In this document: piece after piece, positions 30,101 through 40,425 of the stretch
Position numbering within the stretch: the first letter of the stretch is position 1
Layout of the letters: each line of letters begins with the position of its first letter
Assembly: GCF_013277515.1 (NCBI RefSeq)
Contig: NZ_VMNB01000004.1
Location: 152,908 to 203,580 of the forward strand
Direction of reading: 5' to 3'
DNA from: Streptococcus sp. k-402
Lineage (GTDB): Bacteria; Bacillota; Bacilli; Lactobacillales; Streptococcaceae
DNA: 50,673 bases
The notes under the pieces: generated by a model
What the model was told of the DNA's origin: nothing
Database searches by the model: none
The model's input: the letters and a program-made list of their open reading frames with translations, nothing else
Program-made: the position numbers and the translations under genes

Positions 30101-30997
30101 ATGGTAATTGAATTAAAATCAGAACAATTAAGAGTTCAATTTAACAGTTTTGGTGGGGCTCTTTCTTCTATAAAAGATGCTGAAGGTCTTGAGTATTTGT
30201 GGCAAGGAGATGCTACATATTGGAGTGGACAAGCTCCTGTTCTCTTTCCCATTTGTGGTTCATTGAGAGAGGATACAGCACTTTATATAGATGATAATGG
30301 ACAAGAAAGTAAAGGAAAGATTCCTCGTCATGGTCTGGTCCGCAAGAAAGAATTTGAATTAGTTGAACAGACAGACAAGAGTGTAACTTTTGCAATTGAA
30401 GACGATGAAAATAGCTATCAGAACTACCCTTATCATTTCCGCCTAGAAATCACTTATATCCTTACTGGCAAGACAGTACGAACTCAATACAAAATATTTA
30501 ATAAAGAAACTAGCAAGGTCATGCCTTACTTTATTGGTGGACATCCAGGCTTTAATTGTCCTCTACTGGATGATGAGGTCTATGAAGATTACTATTTAGA
30601 GTTTGAGAAAGAAGAGACTTGCTCTGTTCCACGCCCTTTCCCAGAAACAGGTATGTTGGATTTCCAAGATAGAAGTCCATGGCTAGAGGGACAAAAAGAA
30701 ATAGATCTTAGTTATGATCTTTTCAGCACAGATGCAGTGACTTTGGATGAATTGCAATCTCGAACAATTGTCCTTCGTTCTCGTAAACATGATAAGGGAT
30801 TGAAAGTGCACTTTGCAGAGTTTCCAAACCTCATCATCTGGTCAACTTTGAACAAGGGACCTTTCATTGCCTTTGAACCATGGTCTGGCTTGTCAACATC
30901 CCTTGAAGAAGGAGATCATTTAGAAGATAAGAAGAATGTTCGTCTCTTAGAAGCCAATCAGGTTGAAGAAATAGGGTTTGAGATAGAAGTTTTATAA
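30101..30997 (+). CDS. lacX: Aldose 1-epimerase-like protein LacX
   Basis: This 298-residue protein belongs to the galactose-mutarotase-like superfamily in the LacX branch. Visible family features are the IPRHGLVRKKEF segment near 75 with the conserved His, FIGGHPGFNCPL near 146 with the second His, and a late acidic segment around FAEFPNLIIWS near 245. It probably interconverts sugar anomers, perhaps phosphorylated ones, feeding galactose use. LacX homologues lie beside lac genes in Lactococcus. Its ribosome site (GGAG) is fair. It has no clear promoter of its own, being 28 bases after a terminator, so it may depend on readthrough. Confidence 0.85.
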   Translation: MVIELKSEQLRVQFNSFGGALSSIKDAEGLEYLWQGDATYWSGQAPVLFPICGSLREDTALYIDDNGQESKGKIPRHGLVRKKEFELVEQTDKSVTFAIEDDENSYQNYPYHFRLEITYILTGKTVRTQYKIFNKETSKVMPYFIGGHPGFNCPLLDDEVYEDYYLEFEKEETCSVPRPFPETGMLDFQDRSPWLEGQKEIDLSYDLFSTDAVTLDELQSRTIVLRSRKHDKGLKVHFAEFPNLIIWSTLNKGPFIAFEPWSGLSTSLEEGDHLEDKKNVRLLEANQVEEIGFEIEVL

Positions 30998-31021
30998 AAA
31001 AGTAAAAAATAAATAACAAAA

Positions 31022-31072
31022 ACAAACATAAACTGTTGACTTTTTCAAACAATAGTAGTATATTATGTTTGT
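31022..31072 (+). promoter_or_regulatory. lacA promoter bracketed by a perfect inverted repeat (LacR operator candidate)
   Basis: -35 TTGACT (31036-31041) and -10 TATATT (31059-31064) with 17 bases between. ACAAACATAA (31022-31031) and its exact reverse complement TTATGTTTGT (31063-31072) bracket the promoter, 41 bases apart start to start (about four helical turns). This is what a DeoR-type repressor that loops DNA across the promoter would need. Confidence 0.7.
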
Positions 31073-31153
31073 GAGGACTAATTGACTGTTTTTTAAATAC
31101 AGCCAATACACTGCTGGAATCCAGCATAGAAAAAATAAAAAGGAGTATACAAT

Positions 31154-31579
31154 ATGTCTATTGTTATCGGTGCAGATGCTGCAGGTTTGAGATTGAAAGA
31201 AGTTGTGAAAGACTTCTTAGAAAAAGAAAATTTCCACGTTGTGGATGTTACAGCTGAAGGTCAAGACTTTGTTGATGTGACTCTCGCTGTTGCTGCAGAA
31301 GTTAACAAAGAAGAACAAAATCTTGGTATTGTGATTGATGCTTACGGTGCTGGTCCATTTATGGTCGCAAGAAAAATCAAAGGAATGGTTGCTGCAGAAG
31401 TATCTGATGAACGTTCTGCTTATATGACTCGTGGTCACAACAACTCACGTATGATCACTATGGGTGCACAACTTGTTGGTGATGAATTGGCTAAAAACAT
31501 TGCTAAAGGATTTGTTAACGGTAAATACGATGGTGGACGTCACCAAATTAGGGTCGACATGTTGAACAAAATGTGCTAA
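31154..31579 (+). CDS. lacA: Galactose-6-phosphate isomerase subunit LacA
   Basis: One of two homologous subunits that together convert galactose-6-phosphate to tagatose-6-phosphate. The 141-residue protein has the RpiB/LacAB fold, starting [16 protein letters not shown]. It lacks the active-site Cys that LacB has: its loop reads [12 protein letters not shown]. LacA supplies other substrate contacts such as TRGHNNSRM near 92. AAGGAG precedes the start. First gene of the lacABCD unit. The leader contains a TGCTGG-AAT-CCAGCA hairpin (31112-31126) of unknown role. Confidence 0.96.
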   Translation: MSIVIGADAAGLRLKEVVKDFLEKENFHVVDVTAEGQDFVDVTLAVAAEVNKEEQNLGIVIDAYGAGPFMVARKIKGMVAAEVSDERSAYMTRGHNNSRMITMGAQLVGDELAKNIAKGFVNGKYDGGRHQIRVDMLNKMC

Positions 31580-31680
31580 TACTCTTCAAAAATCAAGATA
31601 ATCTGTCGTCAGCTCACTTTAGCTAACCTCAGTTATGCTTGCAGCTCGCTTCCTAAGCTAATCTTGATTTTTCTTGAGTA
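31579..31680 (-). repeat. Diverged BOX element lacking boxB, between lacA and lacB
   Basis: The ends TACTCTTCAAAAATCAAGAT and ATCTTGATTTTTCTTGAGTA are near-perfect inverted copies (17 of 20). The left part aligns with an inverted boxC tail and the right with an inverted boxA start, but most internal bases have changed. The whole can fold back on itself inside the lacABCD message. Confidence 0.65.
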
Positions 31681-31727
31681 AGGATAAATGATATTAGATT
31701 TATATAATTAATCGGAGGGAATAACTA

Positions 31728-32243
31728 ATGAGAATTGCAATTGGATGTGACCACATCGTAACAGATGAAAAAATGGCGGTTTCAGAATTTTTGAAATCAA
31801 AAGGATATGAAGTCATTGACTTTGGTACATATGACCATACACGTACTCACTACCCAATCTTTGGTAAAAAAGTAGGGGAAGCTGTAACTAGCGGTCAAGC
31901 TGATCTTGGGGTATGTATCTGTGGTACTGGTGTTGGTATCAACAACGCTGTAAATAAAGTTCCTGGTGTTCGTTCTGCCTTGGTTCGTGATATGACAACA
32001 GCTCTTTATGCTAAAGAACAATTGAACGCTAACGTTATCGGTTTTGGTGGTAAGATTACTGGAGAATTGCTCATGTGTGACATCATTGAAGCTTTCATCC
32101 ATGCTGAATACAAACCATCTGAAGAAAACAAAAAATTGATTGCGAAAATTGAACACCTTGAAAGTCACAATGCTCAACAAACAGACGCAAACTTCTTCAC
32201 TGAATTCCTTGAAAAATGGGATCGCGGAGAATACCACGACTAA
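31728..32243 (+). CDS. lacB: Galactose-6-phosphate isomerase subunit LacB
   Basis: Partner of LacA in the isomerisation of galactose-6-phosphate to tagatose-6-phosphate. The 171-residue protein has [13 protein letters not shown] at the start and the active-site loop [15 protein letters not shown] with Cys65, typical of RpiB/LacB enzymes. CGGAGGG precedes the ATG. It follows lacA after a 148-base spacer filled mostly by a diverged BOX element, and ends 10 bases before lacC. Confidence 0.97.
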   Translation: MRIAIGCDHIVTDEKMAVSEFLKSKGYEVIDFGTYDHTRTHYPIFGKKVGEAVTSGQADLGVCICGTGVGINNAVNKVPGVRSALVRDMTTALYAKEQLNANVIGFGGKITGELLMCDIIEAFIHAEYKPSEENKKLIAKIEHLESHNAQQTDANFFTEFLEKWDRGEYHD

Positions 32244-32253
32244 GAGGTGACTT

Positions 32254-33183
32254 ATGATTTTAACAGTCACAATGAACCCATCCATTGATATTTCCTATCC
32301 CTTGGATGAGTTGAAGATTGATACTGTCAATCGTGTGGTGGATGTAACCAAAACGGCTGGTGGTAAGGGACTCAATGTTACCCGAGTACTTTCAGAATTT
32401 GGAGATTCAGTTCTTGCTACTGGTTTAGTGGGTGGCAAACTTGGTGAGTTTTTGGTTGAACATATCGATGATCAAGTAAAGAAAGATTTCTTCTCAATTC
32501 AGGGAGAAACTCGTAACTGTATTGCTATTCTCCACGGTGACAACCAAACTGAAGTTCTTGAAAAAGGACCTGAAGTTCTTGAACAAGAAGGTCAAGACTT
32601 TTTGGATCATTTCAAAAAACTCTTGGAGTCAGTTGAAGTAGTAGCTATCTCAGGTAGTCTGCCAGCTGGCCTTCCAGTTGATTACTATGCGAGCTTGGTA
32701 GAACTTGCTAATCAAGCTGGCAAGCCTGTTGTCTTGGACTGCTCTGGTGCAGCACTTCAGGCGGTTCTTGAATCATCACATAAACCAACAGTCATCAAAC
32801 CAAATAATGAGGAATTGTCTCAGCTTCTTGGAAGAGAAGTTTCTGAGGATTTGGATGAATTAAAAGAAGTCCTTCAAGAACCTTTGTTTGCAGGTATTGA
32901 ATGGATTATCGTTTCACTTGGTGCCAACGGTGCTTTTGCCAAACATGGTGACACTTTCTACAAGGTAGATATTCCTAGAATTCAAGTGGTTAACCCTGTC
33001 GGATCTGGAGATTCGACTGTGGCAGGTATTTCTTCAGGACTGCTTCATAAAGAATCGGATGCAGAACTACTCATCAAGGCAAATGTCCTTGGTATGCTCA
33101 ATGCTCAAGAAAAAATGACTGGTCATGTCAACATGGCCAACTATCAAGCTCTATATGATCAATTAATAGTAAAAGAGGTATAA
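32254..33183 (+). CDS. lacC: Tagatose-6-phosphate kinase
   Basis: PfkB/ribokinase-family kinase that makes tagatose-1,6-bisphosphate from tagatose-6-phosphate and ATP. The 309-residue protein shows [19 protein letters not shown] at the N-terminus, the [18 protein letters not shown] signature near 31 and the ATP/catalytic motif [13 protein letters not shown] near 248 with the base Asp. It lies 10 bases after lacB and one base before lacD. Paralogous to 1-phosphofructokinase, but the context fixes the role. Confidence 0.97.
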   Translation: MILTVTMNPSIDISYPLDELKIDTVNRVVDVTKTAGGKGLNVTRVLSEFGDSVLATGLVGGKLGEFLVEHIDDQVKKDFFSIQGETRNCIAILHGDNQTEVLEKGPEVLEQEGQDFLDHFKKLLESVEVVAISGSLPAGLPVDYYASLVELANQAGKPVVLDCSGAALQAVLESSHKPTVIKPNNEELSQLLGREVSEDLDELKEVLQEPLFAGIEWIIVSLGANGAFAKHGDTFYKVDIPRIQVVNPVGSGDSTVAGISSGLLHKESDAELLIKANVLGMLNAQEKMTGHVNMANYQALYDQLIVKEV

Positions 33184-33184
33184 A

Positions 33185-34165
33185 ATGGCTTTAACAGAAC
33201 AAAAACGTGCACGCTTAGAAAAACTTTCTGATGAAAATGGAATCATCTCAGCTCTTGCATTTGACCAACGTGGTGCTTTGAAACGCCTTATGGCTCAACA
33301 CCAAACAGAAGAACCAACAGTGGCTCAAATGGAAGAACTGAAAGTCTTGGTAGCAGATGAATTGACTAAATACGCTTCATCTATGCTTCTTGACCCTGAA
33401 TATGGACTTCCAGCGACTAAAGCTCTTGATGAAAAAGCTGGTCTTCTCCTTGCTTATGAAAAAACAGGTTATGACACAACAAGCACAAAACGTTTGCCAG
33501 ACTGTTTGGATGTTTGGTCTGCAAAACGTATCAAAGAAGAAGGTGCAGATGCAGTTAAATTCTTGCTTTACTATGATGTAGATAGCTCAGACGAACTCAA
33601 CCAAGAAAAACAAGCTTACATCGAACGTATCGGTTCTGAATGTGTAGCTGAAGATATTCCATTCTTCCTTGAAATCCTTGCTTACGATGAAAAAATTGCT
33701 GACGCAGGTTCTGTAGAATACGCGAAAGTAAAACCACACAAAGTTATTGGTGCTATGAAAGTCTTCTCAGACCCACGCTTTAACATTGATGTCTTGAAAG
33801 TAGAAGTTCCTGTTAACATTAAATATGTTGAAGGCTTCGCTGAAGGTGAAGTAGTTTATACACGTGAAGAAGCAGCAGCCTTCTTCAAAGCTCAAGATGA
33901 AGCAACTAACTTGCCATACATCTACTTGAGCGCTGGTGTATCAGCTAAACTCTTCCAAGATACTCTTGTATTTGCTCATGAATCAGGTGCAAACTTTAAC
34001 GGAGTTCTTTGTGGCCGTGCTACATGGGCTGGATCAGTTGAAGCATACATCAAAGATGGTGAAGCAGCAGCTCGCGAATGGCTACGTACAACTGGATTTG
34101 AAAATATTGACGAACTCAATAAAGTTCTTCAAACAACAGCGACTTCATGGAAAGAACGCGTGTAA
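33185..34165 (+). CDS. lacD: Tagatose-1,6-bisphosphate aldolase
   Basis: Class I (Schiff-base) aldolase that splits tagatose-1,6-bisphosphate into dihydroxyacetone phosphate and glyceraldehyde-3-phosphate, the end of the tagatose pathway. The 326-residue protein has [17 protein letters not shown] near residue 22, [13 protein letters not shown] near 120 and [15 protein letters not shown] near 203, where the lysine in LKVEVPV is the expected Schiff-base residue. In some streptococci LacD paralogues also act in regulation, but this copy is in the metabolic operon. It begins one base after lacC. Confidence 0.97.
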   Translation: MALTEQKRARLEKLSDENGIISALAFDQRGALKRLMAQHQTEEPTVAQMEELKVLVADELTKYASSMLLDPEYGLPATKALDEKAGLLLAYEKTGYDTTSTKRLPDCLDVWSAKRIKEEGADAVKFLLYYDVDSSDELNQEKQAYIERIGSECVAEDIPFFLEILAYDEKIADAGSVEYAKVKPHKVIGAMKVFSDPRFNIDVLKVEVPVNIKYVEGFAEGEVVYTREEAAAFFKAQDEATNLPYIYLSAGVSAKLFQDTLVFAHESGANFNGVLCGRATWAGSVEAYIKDGEAAAREWLRTTGFENIDELNKVLQTTATSWKERV

Positions 34166-34218
34166 GAAAGTCCTTCTAGTTTAGGAACATGAATCTAAAA
34201 AATTTTAAAAAAAGTTGT

Positions 34219-34256
34219 ATGTAAAGGTTTACAAAATAACTTACTTGTGCTATACT
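34219..34256 (+). promoter_or_regulatory. lacTFEG promoter with overlapping cre
   Basis: -35 TTTACA (34228-34233) and -10 TATACT (34251-34256) with 17 bases between and a TGC extension. A cre-like ATGTAAAGGTTTACA (34219-34233) covers the -35. It is a near-perfect palindrome with one mismatch to the cre core (GG for CG). Glucose should shut this unit off through CcpA. Confidence 0.8.
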
Positions 34257-34276
34257 TAAATCACAAGTTAATACAA

Positions 34277-34361
34277 GGTGAGTGTTACTAAGTAATATTA
34301 GGCATGATCACGGATGAATTAGGAATCGACTGATTTTCTAGTTCATTTGTGGTCATTTTTT
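34277..34361 (+). promoter_or_regulatory. LacT antitermination site: RAT overlapping a terminator
   Basis: GTGTTACTAAGTAATATTAG followed by GGCA (34282-34304) has the layout of BglG-type ribonucleic antiterminator targets. Its end overlaps the left arm of a long terminator: ATGATCACGGATGAATTAG (34304-34322) pairs with CTAGTTCATTTGTGGTCAT (34338-34356), followed by a T-run. LacT bound to the RAT would block the terminator and allow lacTFEG expression. Confidence 0.85.
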
Positions 34362-34398
34362 GTACTCATATACCTTTAAGATATAAAAGGAGGTTGAC

Positions 34399-35235
34399 AT
34401 GTATCGAATTCTAAATCCAATGAATCATAATGTTTCACTTGTCAGAAATGATAAAGGAGAAGAGGTGATTGTAATTGGTAAGGGGATTGCATTTGGAAAG
34501 AAGAAGGGGGATTTGATTGCTGAACATCAGGTTGAGAAAATCTTTCGGATGAAGACCGAAGAGTCCAGAGAAAACTTTATGGCTCTCCTCAAAGATGTTC
34601 CGCTTGATTTTATCACAGTGACTTATGAAATCATTGATAAGCTATCAAAGAAATATCATTATCCGATTCAAGAGTATCTCTACGTAACCTTGACAGATCA
34701 TATTTACTGTTCTTACCAAGCTCTAGCACAAGGAAGGTACAAGGATAGTAATCTGCCAGATATTTCCGCTAAGTATCCTGTCGCTTTTCAAATCGCAAAT
34801 GAAGCATTTGAAATTTACCGTCAGAAGCTAGCAGATCATTTTCCTGAGGATGAAATTATTCGGATTGCTTATCATTTCATTAATGCCGAAGGTGAAAATG
34901 AAGTGGAACTTGTGGAGTCGATTGATAAGAGGAAAGAAATTCTCAGGAATGTTGAAGAAGTTCTAAAGGAATATGCAATTCAACGAACCAAAGAGAATAC
35001 CCATTTCTATGATCGCTTTATGATTCATTTGAATTATTTCTTGGATTATTTAGACAGATCTAGAGATGATAACCAATCACTTCTGGATATGGAAAATCAT
35101 ATCAAACAATCCTATCCAAAAGCGTTCGAGATTGGTTCCAAGATCTATGATGTGATTACGCAACATACGGGTCTTGATTTGTATAAAAGTGAACGAGTTT
35201 ATCTAGTTCTACATATCCAACGTTTATTATCATAA
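34399..35235 (+). CDS. lacT: BglG-family transcription antiterminator LacT
   Basis: RNA-binding antiterminator for the lactose genes. The 278-residue protein has an N-terminal co-antiterminator domain (about 1-55, [14 protein letters not shown]) that binds the RAT hairpin, then two PTS regulation domains (about 65-165 and 170-278). Conserved histidines are visible in [20 protein letters not shown] and [13 protein letters not shown] phosphorylation there (by LacE/LacF and HPr) would switch it on and off according to lactose supply. The matching RAT and terminator lie in its own leader, so it autoregulates. AGGAGG precedes the ATG. Confidence 0.95.
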   Translation: MYRILNPMNHNVSLVRNDKGEEVIVIGKGIAFGKKKGDLIAEHQVEKIFRMKTEESRENFMALLKDVPLDFITVTYEIIDKLSKKYHYPIQEYLYVTLTDHIYCSYQALAQGRYKDSNLPDISAKYPVAFQIANEAFEIYRQKLADHFPEDEIIRIAYHFINAEGENEVELVESIDKRKEILRNVEEVLKEYAIQRTKENTHFYDRFMIHLNYFLDYLDRSRDDNQSLLDMENHIKQSYPKAFEIGSKIYDVITQHTGLDLYKSERVYLVLHIQRLLS

Positions 35236-35269
35236 AAATTATTTAAAATTATATAAGGAGAATTCTATC

Positions 35270-35587
35270 ATGAATAGAGAAGAAGTAACATTGTTAGGTT
35301 TTGAAATCGTAGCCTATGCTGGCGATGCTCGTTCAAAACTATTGGAAGCCTTGAAGGCTGCTGAAGTTGGTGATTTTGAAAAAGCGGACGCTCTTGTAGA
35401 GGAAGCTGGTAGCTGTATCGCAGAGGCTCACCACGCGCAAACAAGTCTATTGACTAAGGAAGCTTCTGGTGAGGACTTAGCGTATAGTGTCACCATGATG
35501 CACGGTCAAGACCACTTGATGACAACCATCTTGTTAAAAGATTTGATGCACCACTTAATCGAACTCTATAAGAGAGGAGTTAAATAA
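35270..35587 (+). CDS. lacF: Lactose PTS EIIA component
   Basis: Trimeric phosphocarrier of the lactose/cellobiose PTS family, 105 residues. The phosphorylated His78 lies in [12 protein letters not shown], and the first helix has [15 protein letters not shown]. It passes phosphate from HPr to the EIIB domain of LacE. The stop overlaps the lacE ATG by one base. AAGGAG precedes the start. Confidence 0.96.
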   Translation: MNREEVTLLGFEIVAYAGDARSKLLEALKAAEVGDFEKADALVEEAGSCIAEAHHAQTSLLTKEASGEDLAYSVTMMHGQDHLMTTILLKDLMHHLIELYKRGVK

Positions 35588-37278
35588 TGAATAAACTAAT
35601 TGCATTTATCGAGAAAGGAAAGCCTTTCTTTGAGAAACTATCTCGTAATATCTATCTTCGTGCTATTCGTGATGGTTTCATTGCAGGTATGCCTGTTATT
35701 CTCTTCTCAAGTATTTTTATCTTGATTGCTTTTGTACCAAACTCATGGGGTTTTAAATGGTCTGATGAAGTTGTAGCCTTTCTGATGAAACCTTACAGCT
35801 ATTCAATGGGGATTTTGGCTCTCTTGGTAGCTGGTACAACAGCTAAGTCATTGACCGACTCAGTAAACCGTAGCATGGAGAAAACCAATCAAATCAACTA
35901 TATGTCAACATTGTTGGCAGCAATTGTTGGTTTGTTGATGTTGGCAGCTGATCCTATCGAAAATGGTCTAGCTACTGGATTCTTGGGGACAAAAGGTTTG
36001 CTTTCAGCCTTCCTTGCTGCCTTTGTTACTGTAGCCATCTATAAGGTTTGTGTTAAGAACAACGTCACTATTCGTATGCCTGACGAAGTTCCACCAAATA
36101 TCTCACAAGTATTTAAAGATGTGATTCCATTCACTCTATCAGTGGTTTCTCTTTATGCTCTTGACTTATTAGCACGTCATTTTGTTGGTGCAAGCGTAGC
36201 TGAATCAATCGGTAAATTCTTTGCACCATTATTCTCTGCAGCTGATGGCTATCTTGGTATTACCATTATCTTTGGTGCTTTTGCCTTCTTTTGGTTTGTT
36301 GGTATCCATGGTCCATCTATCGTTGAACCAGCAATCGCAGCTATTACCTATGCTAATGCTGAAGTCAACTTGAACCTTCTCCAACAAGGTATGCACGCTG
36401 ACAAGATTCTTACTTCTGGTACACAAATGTTTATCGTTACCATGGGTGGTACAGGTGCGACACTAGTTGTTCCATTCATGTTCATGTGGTTAACAAAATC
36501 TAAACGTAACCGTGCAATCGGTCGTGCTTCAGTAGTTCCAACTTTCTTTGGTGTAAACGAACCAATCTTGTTTGGTGCACCGCTTGTATTGAACCCAATC
36601 TTCTTCATTCCATTTATCTTTGCTCCAATCGCAAACGTATGGATTTTCAAATTCTTTATTGAAACTCTTGGAATGAACTCATTTACTGCTAATCTACCAT
36701 GGACAACTCCAGCTCCACTAGGTCTAGTTCTTGGTACGAACTTCCAAGTTCTATCATTCATTCTTGTTGCCCTTCTAATCGTGGTTGACGTTGTCATTTA
36801 CTATCCATTCCTTAAAGTTTATGACGAACAAATTCTTGAAGAAGAACGTTCAGGTAAGTCTAATGATGAATTGAAAGAAAAAGTTGCTGCAAACTTCAAT
36901 ACTACAAAAGCAGATGCTATTCTTGAGAAAGCGGGTGTCGATGCAGCACAAAATACCATCACTGAAGAAACAAATGTCCTCGTTCTCTGTGCAGGTGGAG
37001 GTACAAGTGGTCTCCTTGCAAATGCTTTGAACAAGGCAGCAGCAGAGTACAATGTTCCTGTGAAAGCAGCAGCAGGTGGCTATGGTGCTCACCGTGAAAT
37101 GTTGCCAGAGTTTGATCTAGTTATCCTTGCCCCTCAAGTTGCCTCAAACTTTGAAGATATGAAAGCAGAAACTGATAAACTCGGTATTAAACTTGCCAAG
37201 ACAGAAGGCGCTCAATACATCAAATTAACTCGTGATGGAAAAGGTGCTCTTGCATTCGTACAAGCTCAATTCGATTAA
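35587..37278 (+). CDS. lacE: Lactose PTS EIICB permease
   Basis: Imports lactose and phosphorylates it to lactose-6-phosphate. The 563-residue protein has an N-terminal EIIC domain (about 1-420) with roughly eight to ten membrane segments and the sugar-site segment [19 protein letters not shown] linker and a C-terminal EIIB domain (about 460-563) follow, with phospho-cysteine Cys468 in [14 protein letters not shown]. Length and domain order match LacE of other streptococci. It overlaps lacF; a 214-base folded spacer separates it from lacG. Confidence 0.96.
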   Translation: MNKLIAFIEKGKPFFEKLSRNIYLRAIRDGFIAGMPVILFSSIFILIAFVPNSWGFKWSDEVVAFLMKPYSYSMGILALLVAGTTAKSLTDSVNRSMEKTNQINYMSTLLAAIVGLLMLAADPIENGLATGFLGTKGLLSAFLAAFVTVAIYKVCVKNNVTIRMPDEVPPNISQVFKDVIPFTLSVVSLYALDLLARHFVGASVAESIGKFFAPLFSAADGYLGITIIFGAFAFFWFVGIHGPSIVEPAIAAITYANAEVNLNLLQQGMHADKILTSGTQMFIVTMGGTGATLVVPFMFMWLTKSKRNRAIGRASVVPTFFGVNEPILFGAPLVLNPIFFIPFIFAPIANVWIFKFFIETLGMNSFTANLPWTTPAPLGLVLGTNFQVLSFILVALLIVVDVVIYYPFLKVYDEQILEEERSGKSNDELKEKVAANFNTTKADAILEKAGVDAAQNTITEETNVLVLCAGGGTSGLLANALNKAAAEYNVPVKAAAGGYGAHREMLPEFDLVILAPQVASNFEDMKAETDKLGIKLAKTEGAQYIKLTRDGKGALAFVQAQFD

Positions 37279-37282
37279 CGAT

Positions 37283-37460
37283 AGGGACTGTGAAACAGTC
37301 TCCTCTCGTTACGGAAATCGCTATGGCGAATTTCCTAATCGCCTTGTTAATTCGTCGGTAAAAAGATATCGTTTTTACCTCCTCATGTCACAATTCGGTG
37401 ACTTGGTACAAGAAGTGAGATGGAGAAGGATGGCTCACTGACTCCTCTCCTCTCACTTTT
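37283..37460 (+). other. Highly structured non-coding spacer between lacE and lacG
   Basis: Several stems follow in series: GACTGT/ACAGTC (37286-37300), GGAAATCGC/GCGAATTTCC (37313-37335), GGTAAAAA/TTTTTACC (37357-37379), GTCAC/GTGAC (37387-37402), and a 16-bp bulged stem of AAGTGAGATGGAGAAGGA (37413-37430) with TCCTCTCCTCTCACTT (37443-37458), followed by TTTTAC. GGCGA/TCGCC (37325-37343) is an alternative to the second stem. The last stem looks like a terminator or processing site before lacG. A RUP-type repeat is possible; I cannot confirm it. No gene is visible. Confidence 0.6.
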
Positions 37461-37483
37461 ACTTTATTTAAATCAAGAAATAG

Positions 37484-38899
<1,416 letters not shown>

Positions 38900-38941
38900 T
38901 AGATTTAGTCATTAGATATAGAATTTTAGTGAGGCAAAAAG

Positions 38942-39199
38942 ATGTTCAAAGATTTTATTCAATCTATTTATGAAAAAGTTTATATTATCAACTTTGAAAA
39001 ATGCTCTCAAATACCGTGTTTGACGAATGAAGAACTGAAAAGCCTTGGGAAATGGTATGTCTCTACCGGTAAAGAATGGATTTGTCATTCAGATTATGAG
39101 CTGGAAGAATTTAAAAATTTGTTTTTAAATTTTATCAATCCTGAAGAACGGGATACTATCTCCTTTGATTCAGATTTTATGCCGTTTCAACAATCGTAA
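38942..39199 (+). CDS. Small hypothetical protein downstream of lacG
   Basis: An 85-residue acidic, soluble-looking protein (two Cys near the N-terminus: FEKCSQIPCLT) with no signal peptide or membrane segment. I do not recognise the family. It starts 42 bases after lacG with a GAGG ribosome site and no promoter of its own, so it is likely the last gene of lacTFEG. The aromatic- and acid-rich sequence (WYVSTGKEWIC, DSDFMPF) looks like real coding sequence. Its role could be linked to lactose use or be unrelated. Confidence 0.65.
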   Translation: MFKDFIQSIYEKVYIINFEKCSQIPCLTNEELKSLGKWYVSTGKEWICHSDYELEEFKNLFLNFINPEERDTISFDSDFMPFQQS

Positions 39200-39265
39200 C
39201 CAATTTCCAAAAAAGTTAAATCTCGTATTTAGTACGCTGCAAAACTTTTATCTAATCACGTTGCT

Positions 39266-39352
39266 TATACTCAATGAAAATCAAAGAGCAACTTTAAACT
39301 AGAAAGCAAGTCGCAGGTTTCTCAATGCATAGCTTTGAGGTGGCAGATAAAG
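39266..39352 (+). repeat. Truncated BOX element (A plus part of B)
   Basis: Starts TATACTCAATGAAAATCAAA, with a short insertion inside boxA, and runs into a degraded boxB (CTTTGAGGTGGCAGATAAAG), then stops; boxC is missing. It lies in the 283-base gap between the 85-residue gene and lacR, next to the palindrome described below. Confidence 0.8.
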
Positions 39353-39381
39353 CAATTGGGCAAAAAGTCTTTAACGCAGAA

Positions 39382-39425
39382 AAACGCATAATATCAGGTG
39401 TTGAAAACCTTGATACTATGCGTTT
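39382..39425. terminator. Bidirectional hairpin between lacG unit and lacR
   Basis: AAACGCATAATATCAGGT (39382-39399) pairs with ACCTTGATACTATGCGTTT (39407-39425) with one mismatch and one bulge; short T-runs lie on both sides. It can end both converging transcripts. The same arm sequence recurs at 48.4 kb. Confidence 0.75.
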
Positions 39426-39482
39426 TATTGTGGGAAGATTTACTTCTGAAATTGAGTTGTTAACCAGAATCTTTCAGGTTTA

Positions 39483-40244
39483 TTAAGGCTTGATGACTTT
39501 AGTAAGTTTAGATAGCTCAAAAAGGATTGAATCACTTAGTTTAGAATCTGAAACAATAGTATCAAGATTTGATACATTATAAAAAGTATAAAAATCAAAC
39601 TTATTGAACTTACTATGATCTGCGAGTAAATATTTTTTATTAGAATTATTTAAAGCGATGCGTTGAGCCTCTCCCTCTTCCTCGCTAAAAGTAGCTAGAG
39701 CTCCGTTTTGAATACCATTACAGCTAACGAAAGCTTTAGAAAATTGGAGATTAGAGAGATTTTGTAGGGTCAATGTGCCAACAAAAGCACCTGTAATATC
39801 GCGATAATTTCCACCTATCAAAATCAAATCTGTTAATTTTCGTTCGCTTAAAATCAGAAAAACAGGTAGACTGTTGGTCACGACGCGGATATTGTCAATA
39901 GGCAACTCACGCGCAAAAAATTCTAATGTTGTTCCTGGTCCAATAAAAATAGTTTCTCTTTCTTCTACTAGACTGCCTGCAAAACGGGCTATTTCTTGTT
40001 TTTCTGCCGTTTGGAGGGCTTGTTTTTCAATATTTGATCGCTCATTAGTCAAAAGGGAGTTGGTTCGAAGTTTTTCAGCTCCACCATGCACACGAATCAG
40101 CAAATCTTTATCAGCTAATTCCTGTAAATAGCGCCTTGCAGTCATATCTGAAACGGCTATTTCGTCCATAATCTGTTTAACCGTTATGGTTCCTTTACTA
40201 TTTACTATCTCTAAAATTTTGGTTAATTTTTCTTGTTTGAGCAT
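39483..40244 (-). CDS. lacR: DeoR-family repressor LacR
   Basis: Repressor of the tagatose/lactose genes, released by a pathway sugar phosphate (tagatose-6-phosphate in Lactococcus). The 253-residue protein has an N-terminal DeoR helix-turn-helix (about 1-57: ITVKQIMDEIAVSDMTARRY, then DLLIRVHGGAEKL) and a C-terminal sugar-phosphate-sensing domain (IFIGPGTTLEFFARELP near 98, DLILIGG near 137). It is transcribed toward lacG and ends in a shared hairpin. Target sites are predicted around the lacA and gatA promoters and near its own. Confidence 0.9.
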   Translation of the reverse strand: MLKQEKLTKILEIVNSKGTITVKQIMDEIAVSDMTARRYLQELADKDLLIRVHGGAEKLRTNSLLTNERSNIEKQALQTAEKQEIARFAGSLVEERETIFIGPGTTLEFFARELPIDNIRVVTNSLPVFLILSERKLTDLILIGGNYRDITGAFVGTLTLQNLSNLQFSKAFVSCNGIQNGALATFSEEEGEAQRIALNNSNKKYLLADHSKFNKFDFYTFYNVSNLDTIVSDSKLSDSILFELSKLTKVIKP

Positions 40245-40268
40245 ATTATCACCTCGTTTCCTACTACT

Positions 40269-40297
40269 ATCTTACCATAAACTAGCTCATCATTCAA
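40269..40297 (-). promoter_or_regulatory. lacR promoter
   Basis: On the minus strand, -35 TTGAAT (40292-40297) and -10 TAAGAT (40269-40274) with 17 bases between and a TGG extension. Confidence 0.65.
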
Positions 40298-40303
40298 ATA
40301 CAA

Positions 40304-40389
40304 AAACAACAAAATAAAACAAAAACAAAAATATCGAGGTTCATTTTCAAAACTTTCGATATTTTTATTAAGTTATTATTTTGTTGTTT
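40304..40389. promoter_or_regulatory. Candidate LacR autoregulatory sites
   Basis: AAACAACAAAAT (40304-40315) and its exact reverse complement ATTTTGTTGTTT (40378-40389) lie 74 bases apart upstream of the lacR promoter, in a stretch of repeated ACAAAA motifs. They resemble the ACAACAAA arm upstream of gatA. Confidence 0.35.
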
Positions 40390-40425
40390 CTAGTTTATTT
40401 TTTATGATTGAGAGTGGTGGAGAAT

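Noticed and set aside
31112..31126. TGCTGG-AAT-CCAGCA hairpin in the lacA leader as a terminator
   Set aside because: No T-run follows and a ribosome site comes soon after. It may affect mRNA stability, but termination is unlikely.
37232..37441. 69-codon frame overlapping the lacE end and the folded spacer
   Set aside because: It begins inside lacE and runs through the hairpin series without a ribosome site. The spacer looks structural, not coding.
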